Origin: Clavelina lepadiformis | Taxonomy: Eukaryota; Chordata; Ascidiacea; Aplousobranchia; Clavelinidae | Reading direction: 5' to 3' | DNA: 64,000 nucleotides | Assembly (NCBI RefSeq): GCF_947623445.1 | Contig: NC_135246.1 | Span: 10,027,856 to 10,091,855 of the forward strand | Shown here: positions 36,478-50,246 of the stretch, one piece after another | Layout: every line of letters begins with the position of its first letter | Numbering within the stretch: position 1 is the first letter of the stretch | Notes under the pieces: generated by a model | Database searches by the model: none | Seen by the model: the letters and a program-made list of their open reading frames with translations, nothing else | Told to the model about the DNA's origin: nothing | Made by a program: the position numbers and the translations under genes

Positions 36478-39400
36478 TTAGGTTAGATTAGATCCGTCAT
36501 CGTGTTGGAGCCATTCCGTATCAGGATGTCCACACTCTTGACCGATTTTTGATCTAACCCAGTCAATGAATGTTGTTACTTGAGTATATACGGCTGGTTG
36601 TCCAACAACTCCGCAGCGATGTCCATAACTAGTGATTCCGTCCACATACCACCTGTCACCGTGCTTACATAGAAGCGGGCCTCCGCTATCGCCCTGGTAC
36701 AACCAAACACAATTAATAACAGTTAAAGTAAATGTAAGCGTGCTTAGCTTTAATAAACGTATCCTTGAACATACATTACACGATAAACACAGCATCTTAC
36801 TGAGCATGTGTCGTTCCTACTACGTCCTCCGACGCAGAGTGAAATCCTCCGGTTGTAATAAGGATAGATTCCTTCGCATAGTGCTGGGATGCGTACTGAT
36901 AATCTAGCCTCCTTTAAATAGGCGTTTGATGGTCCTACCTCTAAAAGTAGACATGATATCGATTGAAAAACAAAATGAAAAAATTTACTTTAAAATTGTT
37001 AAAGTCATTTCCATCAATGGGTTTTAGCTAATTTGGACCGGGATTTTTAATTCTGTGAGAGCTCGAAGTTGTGTCAATTCGCCACTGGACTTACTTAATT
37101 AAAAATTTGCATGCATTTTACTAGTAGACGGCGAAGCTCGTACGCCTTCTGTTGTCAGCAGAAATTTTGAGGTGGTGAAAACCTAGATAATTTGTTACAA
37201 AATGTTTTTTTCAAGTTAGTTAAACTTTTTTGGACAATTTAATTTGATTTACCTTTCTTGCAAATATTTAATTTGAGTGGATATTATATGGGCGACTTTG
37301 CTCGGTGCCGCAACTGATGATTTCAGAAATAATACAGGTGACTTATTAGTTTTAAATAGACATGGATTGTAAAAGATGACCGAAAGTGTGTAAGTGTGTT
37401 CAAATATCTTGAAAAACTGAAATCTTAATTTCAGAAAACAAGCATGTGCTTGTATAGCAACTTTTCCACTTATAAATAGCTAACAATTTCATGTTATTGC
37501 TTTAAGTCATGCCTCTACAAATTGATGTTTTATGATAGTAGTTGAATATCTGCTGGTCCTATAAAATTTAAAATTTCAATAAAGATTGCAGAAATCATAT
37601 CTTTAGTTACACAATGCTTACTTTGGCTTGTTCCCCATCCCACTACGTAGCAATGGGCTCCTACTGGAGGCCCCCAGATTGAAAAAGAGGGATTTGCCGC
37701 CTGTGGGGGTAGACAAGCTGGTCTAACTGTCCTTGTCATCTTCAATGGAGTTTTCAGCTTGACAAGTGCGATGTCGTTACTTGTTGTAGCAATGCGATAA
37801 TTTGGATGCACATGTATTTCAGCTGGAATTTGCTCCTTTAGCAAATAATAATAGTTGGGCTTAAAAAGAAATGAAATCTAAAACACTACCAAAGATAAAA
37901 CTACCACCAAGGAGAAGTCAAGTCTCAATTCAATATCAAATGCAAATAAAATTAGCTTATAGCCTAGTATATGAGATGCTGACATATTAAGTAAGCCTTT
38001 ATTTTAAGGACTTGATAAACTATTTTTGGTAAATCTGTCTGCATAAATGCAAGTTTAAAATTCATTGACATGAGTCTTTATTAAAATTTTCGCTGAATGC
38101 TTGTAGGCTTATAATTTGAAGAAAATAACACTTTTCTGTTTACGAAGCGTTTTAATCTGTTTGAAATACAACAATCACAGTGTGCTGTGATCACTATGAA
38201 CTTTAACATGTCATGACTTACATTGCAAAAGCACATAAATGGTGGCCTGGTGTGACATAATCGAACTTGCCTAATAACTGTTGGTCAACATATTTATTAT
38301 GGGTTTATGATCGTCAAAATAAAACTACAACTTACTATGACATTTCGTATGAGTCCCTCCAAATCCCTTTCGTGTTTACCGATACGGAGGCGATATAAAA
38401 ATGTTGATAACCTTAAGAAACACAGAAGTTTTTTTCAGTAGACATCATATTAAGTCATCAATATTTTATGAACAAAATATATAATTGCATTTGCTTTCAA
38501 ATTAGTATTAACGCAACCAAATTAACCGGTATGATATATAGTAAACGTAAACAAGTATACAAACATTGTAGAAGATAAAAATATCGTATGTCGATAATAC
38601 GATGAAGGTGATTGATTGAAAGAAAAAATTTAAATATTATAAAGTACTATATAGAGGTCGTCGTTCAGCGTATTTCGAATGCAAATATTACAACAAACAC
38701 TTTAACTCACTCAAGCCTCAGCCGTGCTCGATTTTGGAAGCAGTGAGCTGCTGTTAAGACCCAATGAGAGCAGAGAAGTGTCCCTCCACATTGAAATTTT
38801 GTGGTTCCTGCTGTTTGTTTTATGATCTGAATTGCCCATGGCCAAGACCCACGAACAGAACGTTCTCCTCCTGCGTTAGTGATAAGTAATTGCAGTTGCA
38901 GAGTAAATCGTATGTTGAAGTGCAGTGATACTTGTAATATACTTGTATGTTATATCTGGAAGCAATATAGAAAATTACGTTTTGCTGAAAGTAAAGTGAA
39001 GATAGCATGCGAATTACATTAAATATAATCTTACCTATAATTTTGGGATGAGGTAAATAAAACTGCTTCCCGCACGTAATTGTTGTATCTGCATAAATTT
39101 CAAAGTTAAGCAAAACTCGTAATTCAATGTCGACCGAAACATATAAAAAAACTAATCAGAGGGACACTGATTTTATAATAATTCAAAATAATCTTACGCT
39201 GTGGCTTCGGCTTGCATGACTGCAAAGAAATACAAGTTCCGTTGTCTAAAATCGGTGTGCTCGGAGGACAACCGCATCCAGAAATACAGGGCCTATCTGA
39301 ACGTTGGCAGTAATCTGGTAGTGAGTCGTAATTTTCACAAGTGAGGGTACACGCAGGAAGGCACTCACTGAAGACCGCTCCACCGAAGCATGTCGGACGT

Positions 39401-41658
39401 TCTAAAATGCATATGAGTATTTTAGAAAACTAGCTCTGTAAGTTTACTGTTTTTGTATGCCATGAATGAAACGCGATCAACCAAATTTATTCACGAGAAG
39501 AAAAGGATGGAAGTGTTATGAAGATTAATTTTTTATAACGAAACGGGATGTGAATTGTTAACAACCATTCTTTAAGTTTTTATGAATGACAGTGACACTA
39601 TAAACGAAAGATCTTGTAAGAATTATGAAATAGTTTCTTGCGAAACAGAAATTATATTTACAGGGTTTTAGATTAAGCATTACTTCAGGCAGAAGATATA
39701 TAGCTATATACTGTACTAGCCTATACTATTGGTACAGTCAAATTCGGTGATACAGCCTTCTCGAAGAGAAACTGGTCTATCAGCTGGACAAGTACATCCG
39801 GAGCGCGGAGATTGATTTCCCGGTCCACAGTTGTACCGGACTACGCTACCTTTTTCACATCGCAAAGTACATTGTGGCAAGAAATCGGTGTAAGCAAGCT
39901 CACCGAGGCAAGCGATTGCCAAGCCTAAACAGTAAAATTAAAACTTTAGTTTTTGTTTATGGCTGATTTTACTCAGTCAGAAACGTTCGATTTAAGAAAA
40001 TTTGCTAACTTCTCGGAGGAGGTGTTGTAGCTGGTGTTGAAGGTATCGTGGTTGTTGTGGTTGTTGTGGTAATACCGCGCATGGCATACGACAATTGAAA
40101 ACCTTGATAAGACGAGAAAATGGAAGTGTATGGGTCGGTATAAAAGTGGATATTGACGTAGTTAGCTCTGGATCTGAAGAGTCTTTGTGTGGTGATTGTA
40201 CCACATAAAACCAAGTTCTCGTTCCCGTCGGTTATTGTCAACCTGTCCACACAGATGGGCGTGCATCCCGCAAAGAAACAAGGATATCTGTAACAAAATA
40301 TCCCTAAGTCAGGAATTCGTCGGACATGTAAACAGTTTGTATAATCACTAACAGAAACTAATTATGAGATTGCGCATACAAAATATACCCTGATACTGGC
40401 AAGTAAAAACTATAAAGCATCTGCTGGCAAACGAGTTCATCATAGTCATACTAGTTTTGTTCACTTGCCTAGCGTTTTCGATTGAGAGCACGGAGACTGT
40501 AATATCAATTGTGCTGCCCTCAGGGCCACGAATCTCCCACACACAATTGGAGTTATCCGGGTAAAGACCGGGGTAATTTAGGGACGTCAACTGCCCCGAT
40601 TCTTGGTTAATATTCTTTGGATATCCACCACATGTTCCCGAATTTCCTGCTAACATTCAAATGACACAAGTTTTAACACTTCCCAATGAATTTATTCAAT
40701 CATTTTAGTTCACTGGCTGGTGGCCATTATTACATAAGTCAGTGATAATTCATTGTAAAAGCCATTGCCTTTCGGAATGTATGACCGTAAACAAACACCA
40801 GACACAGAAACACGTTGACGTCACGTAACCAAAGTAAGTAAATTATTGCTTAGTAAGATCCAATAAATTGCAGTTTCACAACATGTATCATAATTTGTAG
40901 AAGTGGATGCGAAGTGTTGAAATCAGCAATAATGAAAAACAACTTTTTTATTACTCCAAACTGCAAATGCTCAAACAAACCAAACCAACCATCAGGCAAG
41001 GACAAGTGTGCAGTAAAAGATGTTAAACTTAGAGCATAGGTGCACCTACAGCATGTTATTTTCTTGTTAGCAGCTCGATAAGTCTTAAGGAGAATTTCTT
41101 ATTTTTCTTTTCCATTGTGATTGATATAAGGCACAAAGACACACATTGAGTATTATTGTGCTAACGTCTTTATACTTACCTAAAATGCACACGCCGTTTT
41201 GCAAAGTGTAGCGAGGATCACAGCAGTACTGTACATTCCTTGTGCAAATTCTTTGTACTCTGCGTATATACATCACGACTACATTTTAAAGTAAAATACA
41301 AACTTATAACACAATACACCGAAGTTTTTTAGTAGACTATCAGCATTATGAGTGACAACGCAATAGTGCCCGCATTTCTATCATGAAACCTTGCAAAAGT
41401 AAATAAGACAAGAATTTGCATTAACGATGCCGGTAGCCTGGGCGCAGGTTTCATTTGGGTTTTACTATATTAACTATAACATCGCACTTACGACAAATAT
41501 CGAAACGGTTGACAGTAGTAGCTTTCTTGCCGATAGCAAATACCACTTATTTGTCTTTTCTGACGAGTTTTGTATTCTTGTTTGGCAATTGCATCGGATA
41601 ATGAAGCCTCGAGCAACAGCAGTAATAGCAGGCTATACAAAATTCCAATCAACTTCAT
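36478..41658 (-). CDS. protease 2: tandem paralogue, CUB-TIL-TIL-trypsin serine protease
   Basis: Twelve exons: 41492-41658, 41180-41259, 40469-40646, 40010-40287, 39727-39924, 39198-39401, 39035-39088, 38711-38870, 38336-38411, 37622-37835, 36801-36940 and 36478-36693. They sum to 1965 nt, 654 residues. The order of domains is that of protease 1; signal peptide [18 protein letters not shown] is in one exon with RQKRQ, a possible furin-type site. The activation site is PHPK/IIGGER, so cleavage would follow Lys instead of Arg. Triad: LTAAHC, SNDIALV and GDSGGP, with the Asp that gives trypsin-like specificity. Exon borders and phases match protease 1 from the CUB onward, so the pair arose by tandem duplication. 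The Thr-rich linker is shorter here. Confidence 0.87.
40461..40470 (-). other. GC-AG intron donor in protease 2
   Basis: The exon ends GCTAG and the intron starts GCAAGT, the exact consensus of GC-AG introns. Only this donor gives the phase-2 junction needed for [10 protein letters not shown] two codons later would break the frame. Protease 1 has the same arrangement at 33294 (CCTCG then GCAAGT). Confidence 0.75.
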
Positions 41659-42915
41659 CACTAACTGCTTGCTTGCTTAAAAACCACCTTAGCTATAGTT
41701 ATAAGAAAGCAAGATGAGATTACGCATATTAACTCTTACGATCCATCAATTGCTTAGCTGAAACGTACAACATTCCACCTTAGTCAGAACACTATCAACT
41801 GCTTACAGTTTTGTAAATAACTTACTTTAACTTCCTATATGACTTGCCCTGAACTTAAGCTCTTGGCTGCACTAAAGTTTTGTCGATTTTTATCATTTGA
41901 TTTCATGAGCTCAATGTGATGCCCACTAATAAATATTGACGTCACGAAAGGTGATATCTTTGCACGCTCTAGCCGGAGGCAGATTAATTTACAAGCAAAG
42001 TGGTTGAGTAACTGGGGTTTTACGTCGGCAGTTTGAGTCAGGAAAAGAAGGTATGTATATCAACTTACTATTATTAAGCAGTGAGTAATTTCTTGTTTGC
42101 ACAAATCTTTTAAAACAAAGTCTTGCGCCGTCATAATAATTATTTTTATCATTTTATAGATTTATATATTATCATTTAGAGCAATTTTATCAAAATAACT
42201 ATGTCGGTAAAATAAAACAAATAAGAATTGAAGACATTAAAAATGTATAATTTAGTATTTGAATTACACATTGGTCAGCCACAAAGATTATTAAGAAAAT
42301 AAAAAAAGTAACTTTACTTCCACGAAAGGGTCCTTCTTTCGAGGTCATTTTAAGTGTTTTATAAATTGAAAGTTTTAAATGGTAAATTGTTTGTACTGTA
42401 CATCTTTATAATGTTGCTTTATACCTTCCAAGAAACGAATAAAAGAAATATGTCAGAATACAGTTTATTTTGCTGAAAATGAGTAAATTGAACCGCTTCG
42501 GGGCGGAGTAGACCCCTAGCACCCTGTGTTCTATTGCAGCAAGTTAGAGTGTTCGTATTCCACACCCTTTCGTATCATCTTTAAATGTTTCCAAGCTTTA
42601 GCATAGCATTGCCTGACACATACATTAAGTGTGTATACAGATGAAGTATATCTACCTAGCCGACAAAATGCATTAAACCAATAAAAATACTATGGTTGCC
42701 AGCAAGCATAATAACATCAAATACTAGGCACAAAGTGATAAAATACAGAAACTTACCTCTGCCAAATAATTCAATTGACATAATTACTATGAAAAAGAAT
42801 ACCGTGTCGCTGCAAATCCAATGGAGTGTCACTCGTCGCATAAGCAAATACAATATAGCCTAAGTTTGTCTGCTGCTGGTCAGTTACAGCAAGGATTAGC
42901 TCGGACATCAATAAT
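41659..42915. other. intergenic region upstream of protease 2
   Basis: Contains the presumed promoter of protease 2; a weak TATA-like word (TATAACTATAG on the minus strand) lies around 41690-41700. No gene was seen in the rest. Confidence 0.4.
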
Positions 42916-43386
42916 GTTTACTATCCGGATAATGATATATCCGGATATTTCTGTTTTAGCTAACCGATTAACCGGATAATAAATGGTAAACACAAAGCAG
43001 CCTTTTTATCATAATTTTTAGTAATATATAATGTGTCGATTTTAAAAAATTTTTAGACGTAGACGTGACGTTGATTTTTTATAAAAAAAACACAACTATG
43101 TCCAAAATTTCACAAATTCTTCATTTTTTTTATTCGTATTTTTTGTAACATAAAAGACGAAATTATGTAAACATTTAACGTCTTGTAGAGAATAGAGAGT
43201 AAAAAACGTTTCTTGAAACAGAGGAGTTCAAAAATTGCTAAAAAGGCATAAAAACGTAAAAACGCACTAACAACGTTATGCATTTGATATCCTGTTAACC
43301 GACAATTTCATCTGGACATCAGATAGCTGTAATTGCCTCGGATTTTGGATTAAACCGTTAACCGATATCCGGATAGCCCAACCCTA
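42916..43386. mobile_element. degenerate inverted-repeat element (ATCCGGAT-rich)
   Basis: ATCCGGAT and ATTAACCGG words cluster at about 42921-42980 and, inverted, at about 43350-43386, which ends AGCCCAACCCTAG. The reverse complement, CTAGGGTTGGGC, resembles termini of some hAT MITEs. The left end does not show the same terminus, so this is a diverged or truncated copy. No coding capacity. Confidence 0.4.
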
Positions 43387-44690
43387 GTACAGACAGACTT
43401 GATGGGCTAGTCAGTTGGATCTCTAATCCAGGAGGCCGGCGTTTGTAACTGTGTTCTGTGCATAATAAACGTGGTTCTTGCAAGCAGGAGCTTGAGTGTT
43501 AACTTTTATAAACTGATAGTTTAGCAGTTTTCTAAACTGGACACGCATAAAGCGATCTAGGAGTCAGATAACAGACAAGGATATTATCTCCAGCGTTAAA
43601 CAACTTTAAAAACGTATGTTGGGAGTAAGGACTCATAAATATAGTAAGGAACTGCTAAGAAACAGTCCCTAACAATGTAATCTATGTCCTGTGGTAGCTG
43701 TAACGCCGTAAGGTTTTGGGTGCACGTTCATTTATTTTGCTTTTTGCTCTCGACTAAATTTTAAATTCTATTATTATGCAGAATTGTCATACTCAGAATG
43801 TATTCCATCATACGTGTTACTGACTGCAGGTTTGTGTTATGGACAGCAAGGGAGAAATATTAAAAAAACTTGTGAACTACTAAGGTAGAGTCTTTTACTC
43901 ATCACTCAGAAGGCGAAAGAAAAAATGGTTATGCTTGAGTGATTTTTGACTTATTGGCCAGGAAGGTTGGTTGAGCCTTTTTTCGAAAACTCTTTTTTGC
44001 TTTCTCTATCCATGGGTAAAAAGTTTTTCACTTCAATGAGGTTGTTAAACTGAGATATTTCTAGCTAGCAGGTTTTATGTTTGTTTTGCGAAACCAAGCG
44101 TGCAACGCAATAAGTGACTTGGCTAAGTGAAACAAAAGAATAGGTCCGTCTGGATCCAGAATAAGGTAGCGCTTCGGCCTAGCGATGTTAGTAGACAGTA
44201 CAAAATTTCTCTCTGCCACTACGTCTTAAATATGACGTTTATTGGCCCTAGGTGCCATGGAATGTGTTTGGAAAAAATCGTAAGCGTATTTTTATTGCAA
44301 AATGCAAATAATTGAGTTGCTTTCGAAACAATTTCTCGGTAAACTTTAGAGCAAGCGATCAAAGCCGTTAGTGACAGTGTCTTGGTCAACTTCATTGCCT
44401 ACCAGAACAGAAAGACGAGAATTGCATAAGGTTTGATAAGCTGCTGTATTTAAGTTTGTTATTCAGCGATTACATACCTATAAGATATAAATGAGCAACG
44501 TTTTTGATGTATTCGACGGATTGCTGTTGAATCGAACTTTTTAACAAATTCGCCGCAATGTATTGTAGTTCGTGCGTCAAAAAATGAACTTTCAAGTTGG
44601 TTATAGTTGCTAATATATAATTGTATCTTTGTGTAGTGGAATATGTTTGAGTGTAATTCTGTTTCTCCACTGTCACCTGCCCTCCTAACA
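43387..44690. other. no gene recognised upstream of SELENBP1
   Basis: No domain-bearing frame or repeat was recognised. The 5' untranslated region and promoter of SELENBP1 should lie near the right edge. Confidence 0.45.
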
Positions 44691-47600
44691 ATGTGTAAGT
44701 AATGCAAAGTATTTCATTTATCATAAATTGTATACTATAATAATGAAAAATCGCATGTTCTTGTTCGAATTTCTGCAGTGCTTGCCGTTCTCTTTTTCTT
44801 TTGCTACTTACGGTTCAGCAATCGTGCTGCACTGATTACTGTCACATGATCATTTTAACCATTGTGAAGCTTATTGTGCTAGAGTTCAACGACAATTTGT
44901 TTTGGTTGTAATCCACGAGCCATAAGTCTTTAAATAGAATCACCTTGACGCAAACTTTTGCAGATATTTGTTGATTCAACATTGTTTAAAATTCATTATG
45001 CAATATCCAACATTGCAGATTTTGTAATTTTCCGTTTGTTATGACGTAGCATCCCGCGTTGAAGCTATATCAAAGCATTTGGAGACATCATGTTGCAAAG
45101 CTGCTACTGGTCCTGGTTATGCTTCTCCACGTGATGCAATGAAAGCCCCAAAGGAAAAAATTCTTTATATTCCTTGTATATACCGGTGAGTACTCTCGCT
45201 TTAGCAACAAACCTTTGGGTATATGGTGCAATACAAAACTCTAACGAAGCAAATTTACAGAAATACACCAATAGATCAGTCCGATTACTTAGCTACAGTT
45301 GATATGGATGAAAATTCGCCCACATTCTGTAAGGTTAGTTATAGTGGTCATGTCAAGCATGTTATTACCTACTACAACTTGTCTTCAAGCATCTCTCTGA
45401 AATTTTTGTCGTCATGGAAAACAACTTATTTATTGATAGTTTTTTCCTTGAATTTCTTTATAATAAACTATTATGGAAAAAACTATACGCCTACCGTGCG
45501 TACGTGCAAGATACAGAATGAAAATATTAAAAGTCAAGATGCTTTTAAGGTTATTTCAAGACTGGAAGTGCCCAACCTTAACGACGAAGTGCATCACACT
45601 GGCTGGAACGCTTGCAGCAGCTGCTTTCACGATCCAACCAAAAAACGAAACCTTTTCATTATGCCTGGTTTGATTTCCAGTAGGCTCTACGCAGTTGATG
45701 TATACACCGACCCGAAGAAACCACGCATAGAAAAGGTAAAGGCTGAAGAAAAGTCTCTGTAGAAACTAACAATGAGTCAATATGCAGATAATGTACATAC
45801 TAAAGAAATTTTGTTATGGGTTATTTTCAAGCTGCAACATATCTTTAAAATTCGTTCACTTGTAGTGTTGTGCATTCCACTTCCTTAACTATTGTTACTT
45901 TATCTTCGTTTTAGATCGTTGAACCCGTGGAAATCTTTCATTCAACTGGTTTGGCAAACCCACATACTGTGCATTGTATACCAGGTGGTAAGATCATGAT
46001 CAGTACGATTGGTGATCCTGAAGGAAATGCAAAAGGTTATTTTCAGCCAAACCTATATTGACTTCCGAATTGCCTTTTTGAAACAAATTATACAGCAGTT
46101 TCAAGATTGTATCTTAATTGTTTGGAAGGAAAGAAACTTAAATTAGAGTTAACGTGACGTTCTCACATTTGTATTAAGTTGTGCGAATTTAGTTCCGAAT
46201 TTGATTACAAGCTTTTGCAAGTTAAATAACAAAGTTACGTAAAACTTTGTAAAAATGGCTGGAAACAAATAATGTTTAAATAACTTACTTCCTCTGTTTG
46301 ACGTCGACTTCATTAATCAAAACGCTTAATTATGAGTTCCCTGTAACTTACAGGAGGATTTCTTATTCTGGATTCGCAAACTTTTGAATTGGAGGGACAA
46401 TGGGAAGCTCCGGGAAACAACACCGAATTTGGATACGACTTCTGGTATCAACCGAGACACAACGTTATGATCAGCACTGGGTGGGGCGCGCCGAAAAAAC
46501 TTATCAAAGGTTTTAATCCGGATGATGTAGCTGCAGGTGAGTGGCTGATTGCAAAATCTCTTATTGGTAGAGAAAATTGATCGAGAGACATGTACAACAG
46601 AAGTCAATCTGGCAAAGTTGATGAAATTTTATAAGCAGATTGAAACTTATTTGTTCTAGGGTTTTATGGAAGATCATTGTATGTTTGGGATTGGGAAAAA
46701 CATCAACTTATTCAGGTAAAAATTAATAACCTGCACCATGAAAGTCGGACGTGCTTACTGCTTTTTGATATACTCACAATATATTTCTATCAAAAACATA
46801 CACATTTGGCGCGTATAAACGTACACCATAAAATTCACAAAAATTTCAGTTTTACAATAACCTTGAACAACCTTCACACAGTTCTGTATACGCAACCTCG
46901 TTTCGAAACACTTGTTTGCCCTTGTTTGTACTTCAAGTGTTTGCTTAAGCTCGACAAGAAATGATTAAGGTCTATACCAGCAGTTTAAATTTAGAACGAC
47001 GTATTAGTCCAAATGAAGAAAATCACACAATGACGAAGACAAATACCCTGCATCGTTATCTTCAAACATTTACTTTAACGTTTTGTTTGTCTTTTGACTC
47101 GGCGAACCAACTTTGCGTGAAAACTTAAAATGTTAAATTGCTTTTGCAGGAAATGGATTTAGGCCCGGATGGCATGATCCCACTTGAGATAAGATTTCTG
47201 CATGATCCTTCTGCTACGGAGGGTTTTGTTGGTTGTGCATTGAGCAGTACTGTGTTCCGATTCTATAAAACGCAGGTTTGTTTTTTTTTTGGTAAAAATA
47301 ACAGTTTCGTGCTTGTTTTGGTATACAAGCTACTCACTGTTTGGTTTCTGTGTTTTATCGTAATGCCGGAAATTTTGTGTAGAGAGGCGACTGGGCGGCG
47401 GACAAAGTGATTTCAATCCCTTCTAAAAAAGTCGAAGGATGGGCACTGCCACAAATGCCAGGTATATACTGATGTGGTTATGTGCATTGCCTTTTAGAAA
47501 TCGTCATCGACATCAAAGCTGTACCTATCGTTTTTGTAAATGCACAGAGCAACCTTCTATATTGCAATTGACATTTACTGCAGCTATGTTAGGTAAAACT

Positions 47601-49704
47601 TTACGGTGACAAAGTCACGAGCATGCAGCAAAAGAATGCTTGATTTTATTTGCCTAGTCATCGTCGAGCTTCGGACGAACGATTTCTGTTTAATTGAATG
47701 ACTGTGACGTCACCTCTGTTCAGTTCACAAAGTCACGCATGAGATTCCTATTTTTCCCAGTATAGCTGGTTGTAATTAATTATCAAAGTGGAGGCAAAGA
47801 AATCAATCGATACTTTTCAGAATTTCTCACAAACAAGTCTTTTACTGCTTTACTAAAGCAAGGAATTTTATTTTATGTTTTTAGGATTGATAACTGATAT
47901 CTTGCTCTCAATGGATGATCGCTTCCTTTACTTCTCCAATTGGTTACACGGTGACATCAGACAATATGACATCAGCGACACTAAAAATCCGAAATTAGTT
48001 GGTCAAATTTTCTTGGGTGGGAGTATTTGTGAAGGCGATGCTGTCAAGGTGATATAACAGTAAAAACACTTTTCAACATTTGTTAACTGTACAAGTTAGT
48101 CATCAAACACGTGAATAAAATGTGACAATATTAACTGTGCAATTCTTCTGATAGGTTGTTGAGGACACAGAGTTAAAGATTCAGCCGAAACCTCTTTACG
48201 TTGGAGGAAAACGCGTGGAAGGAGGACCTCAAATGCTGCAGTTGAGTTTAGACGGGAAGCGTTTATACGTTACAACTTCACTTTACAGTGGCTGGGACAA
48301 GCAATTTTACCCCAAGATGTTGACGTAAGATAATTTTAGAGAATAGGCCTATTTTAAGCAGGTATATTAATTTCTACTTGGTGCAATGCTCCTTTATTCG
48401 ATCAATTTTTTGCTGACAACATCCATGAACAAACTTTTTTCTTGCGATGTAAACCATATTTCTCAGAAAAAAAGCCATCAGTATCACCTGTTTATACGTG
48501 AACAAAAGCGCCGCATAGTACAAACAGTACAGTCCATCTTGCTTTAAATTTTACGCGCATGAACTAAACACTCCAATCGACAGGCCTCCCAACGACATAT
48601 TGAAATATATAGTAACACCAAGTTAATATTGTGAATTTAAAATTCGTGATTGTTTTCGTTTTTGTATTTCTGACTTATGGTTAAATACGAAAACGCCAGC
48701 AATATAGCCTCTCTAAGTATAAACAATTTTTGATGATTTCTGTATGTTAAGCATGCGCACAAATTTGTTTTGTTTGGTCTGCCCCGGTCGTGATAGCATC
48801 TACGCACGACAAGTCTAAACCGGAAGAACAAAGTTTGTAATGTGTTTTGATCATGTTACCGGTTATTATGAAGCTACAAGTCAGTAAAAGTCTAGCAATG
48901 CCTACTCTTAAGCAAACGCGGCTTGAGTGTCGCTTGGCCTTAGGGCATCGTTTGGCGGCGTTAGCGGGAAGTTTATGCACTCGTAGAAAAGCATGCCAAA
49001 TGCGATTGGCAAGGTAACAGCTTTTCACTTACATTGACCGATATACCAGATCCATATTCGAAAAAAATTCTCCATGTGTATACCTTATTCGAAGGATTAA
49101 TAATAGTGTGCTGATCAGCATAGAATAAAAAAGATCGCATGCTATAATCCATCTTTTAGTACCACCCATCGCGTAAATATAGAAGAATTCGTGACCGCCT
49201 TCGACCGATAACTCAAGTTTTCAACCATCTGGCTTGTACATAGCGGATTGAGTCACTTTCTTGTTTCAAAATGCTTGCCAGGGCGCGCCAATTATTCTTA
49301 CATTCTTGCTGCTTTGACTATATATTAGCTCACTTACCAGGAAGAGTGCAGCTGTTTGCGTACAAACATGTTGTTAGTATTTCATATATGTCAACTTTCA
49401 TCTTGTATGTCATCTACCACTAATCAAGTTAAAAAGGAGTAACCTCATGGAAAACTGTGCCCATGGGTGCAATTACGTGGTTACCGCAATATTTATACAT
49501 ACGGCTTTCACAACTTTTCAAATTAAACTTTAAAATTTTAGATCTGGATCGTTCTTGCTGAGGATCGACGTTGACACTGAGAAGGGAGGTCTCACGCTTA
49601 ATGACAAGGTGTATGTCGACTTCGGCAACGAACCCAAAGGACCCGTGCTGGCTCATGAAATTCGCTATCCTGGAGGAGATTGCACTTCCGACATCTGGAT
49701 TTAA
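44691..49704 (+). CDS. SELENBP1: selenium-binding protein 1 / methanethiol oxidase
   Basis: Twelve exons: 44691-44694, 45050-45185, 45261-45333, 45550-45735, 45915-46035, 46354-46536, 46660-46715, 47150-47275, 47383-47461, 47885-48048, 48155-48324 and 49542-49704. They total 1461 nt, 486 residues (human protein 472). The match to animal SELENBP1 runs end to end: [12 protein letters not shown] near the start, the selenium-binding CSSC within [50 protein letters not shown], and the C-terminal [12 protein letters not shown]. The enzyme family oxidises methanethiol to hydrogen peroxide, hydrogen sulphide and formaldehyde. The first coding exon is only ATGT before a perfect GTAAGT donor; it is chosen because its phase fits and no in-frame ATG precedes CKAATG. 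Confidence 0.93.
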
Positions 49705-50246
49705 GTTCCGCTTCCGTTCCTATTTGTATCAATCCGAATTGCTCCATTACAAGCAGAGCTGTTTGTAAGCCAATAGCTTTCTTTCTTGTAATTAAATTTT
49801 TATGTACAAATAATTTGTGCAAAAACTATTCACCACAGTTTCTACTGAAACGTCGAAGTTTAATTGTTAAAGACTGTTCATGTTACTTAAGCGCCAGATG
49901 TCCAAGTATCACAGTGTAATTGAATAATTACAATTAGATTGCGAAGTTTATGCATTTGAATCCGATTTCTTAACTTTCTTTCCTTTTAGAAATATACTTC
50001 GTATTAACTGTTATCCTCTTGACAAACAATATATAACATACCTTGGCGCTTGACCATTGCTTCAAAGTATATTTGTTAATTAAGTTATAGACTTAAAGCG
50101 GCTGTTATCTGAAGTGCAAAATTGCTTGTAAAATCCCATGCCAATTATCGCACAAATACACAGAATAATTTTGTTGTGGAAAGACTGCGTCTCATAACTA
50201 CATACTGTATCAGTATTTCATCTCAACTCTCAGAGTTGTAACTTAT
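49705..50246. other. spacer between convergent SELENBP1 and CUB gene E
   Basis: 3' untranslated regions of both genes; no other coding exon seen. Confidence 0.5.

Noticed and set aside
40440-40466. GT donor after CAA in protease 2
   Set aside because: It leaves phase 0 while the next exon needs phase 2; the GC donor just upstream fits and matches protease 1.
42486-42545. GC-richer patch CCGCTTCGGGGCGGAGTAG, tRNA-like at first sight
   Set aside because: It lacks A and B boxes and cannot form the cloverleaf.
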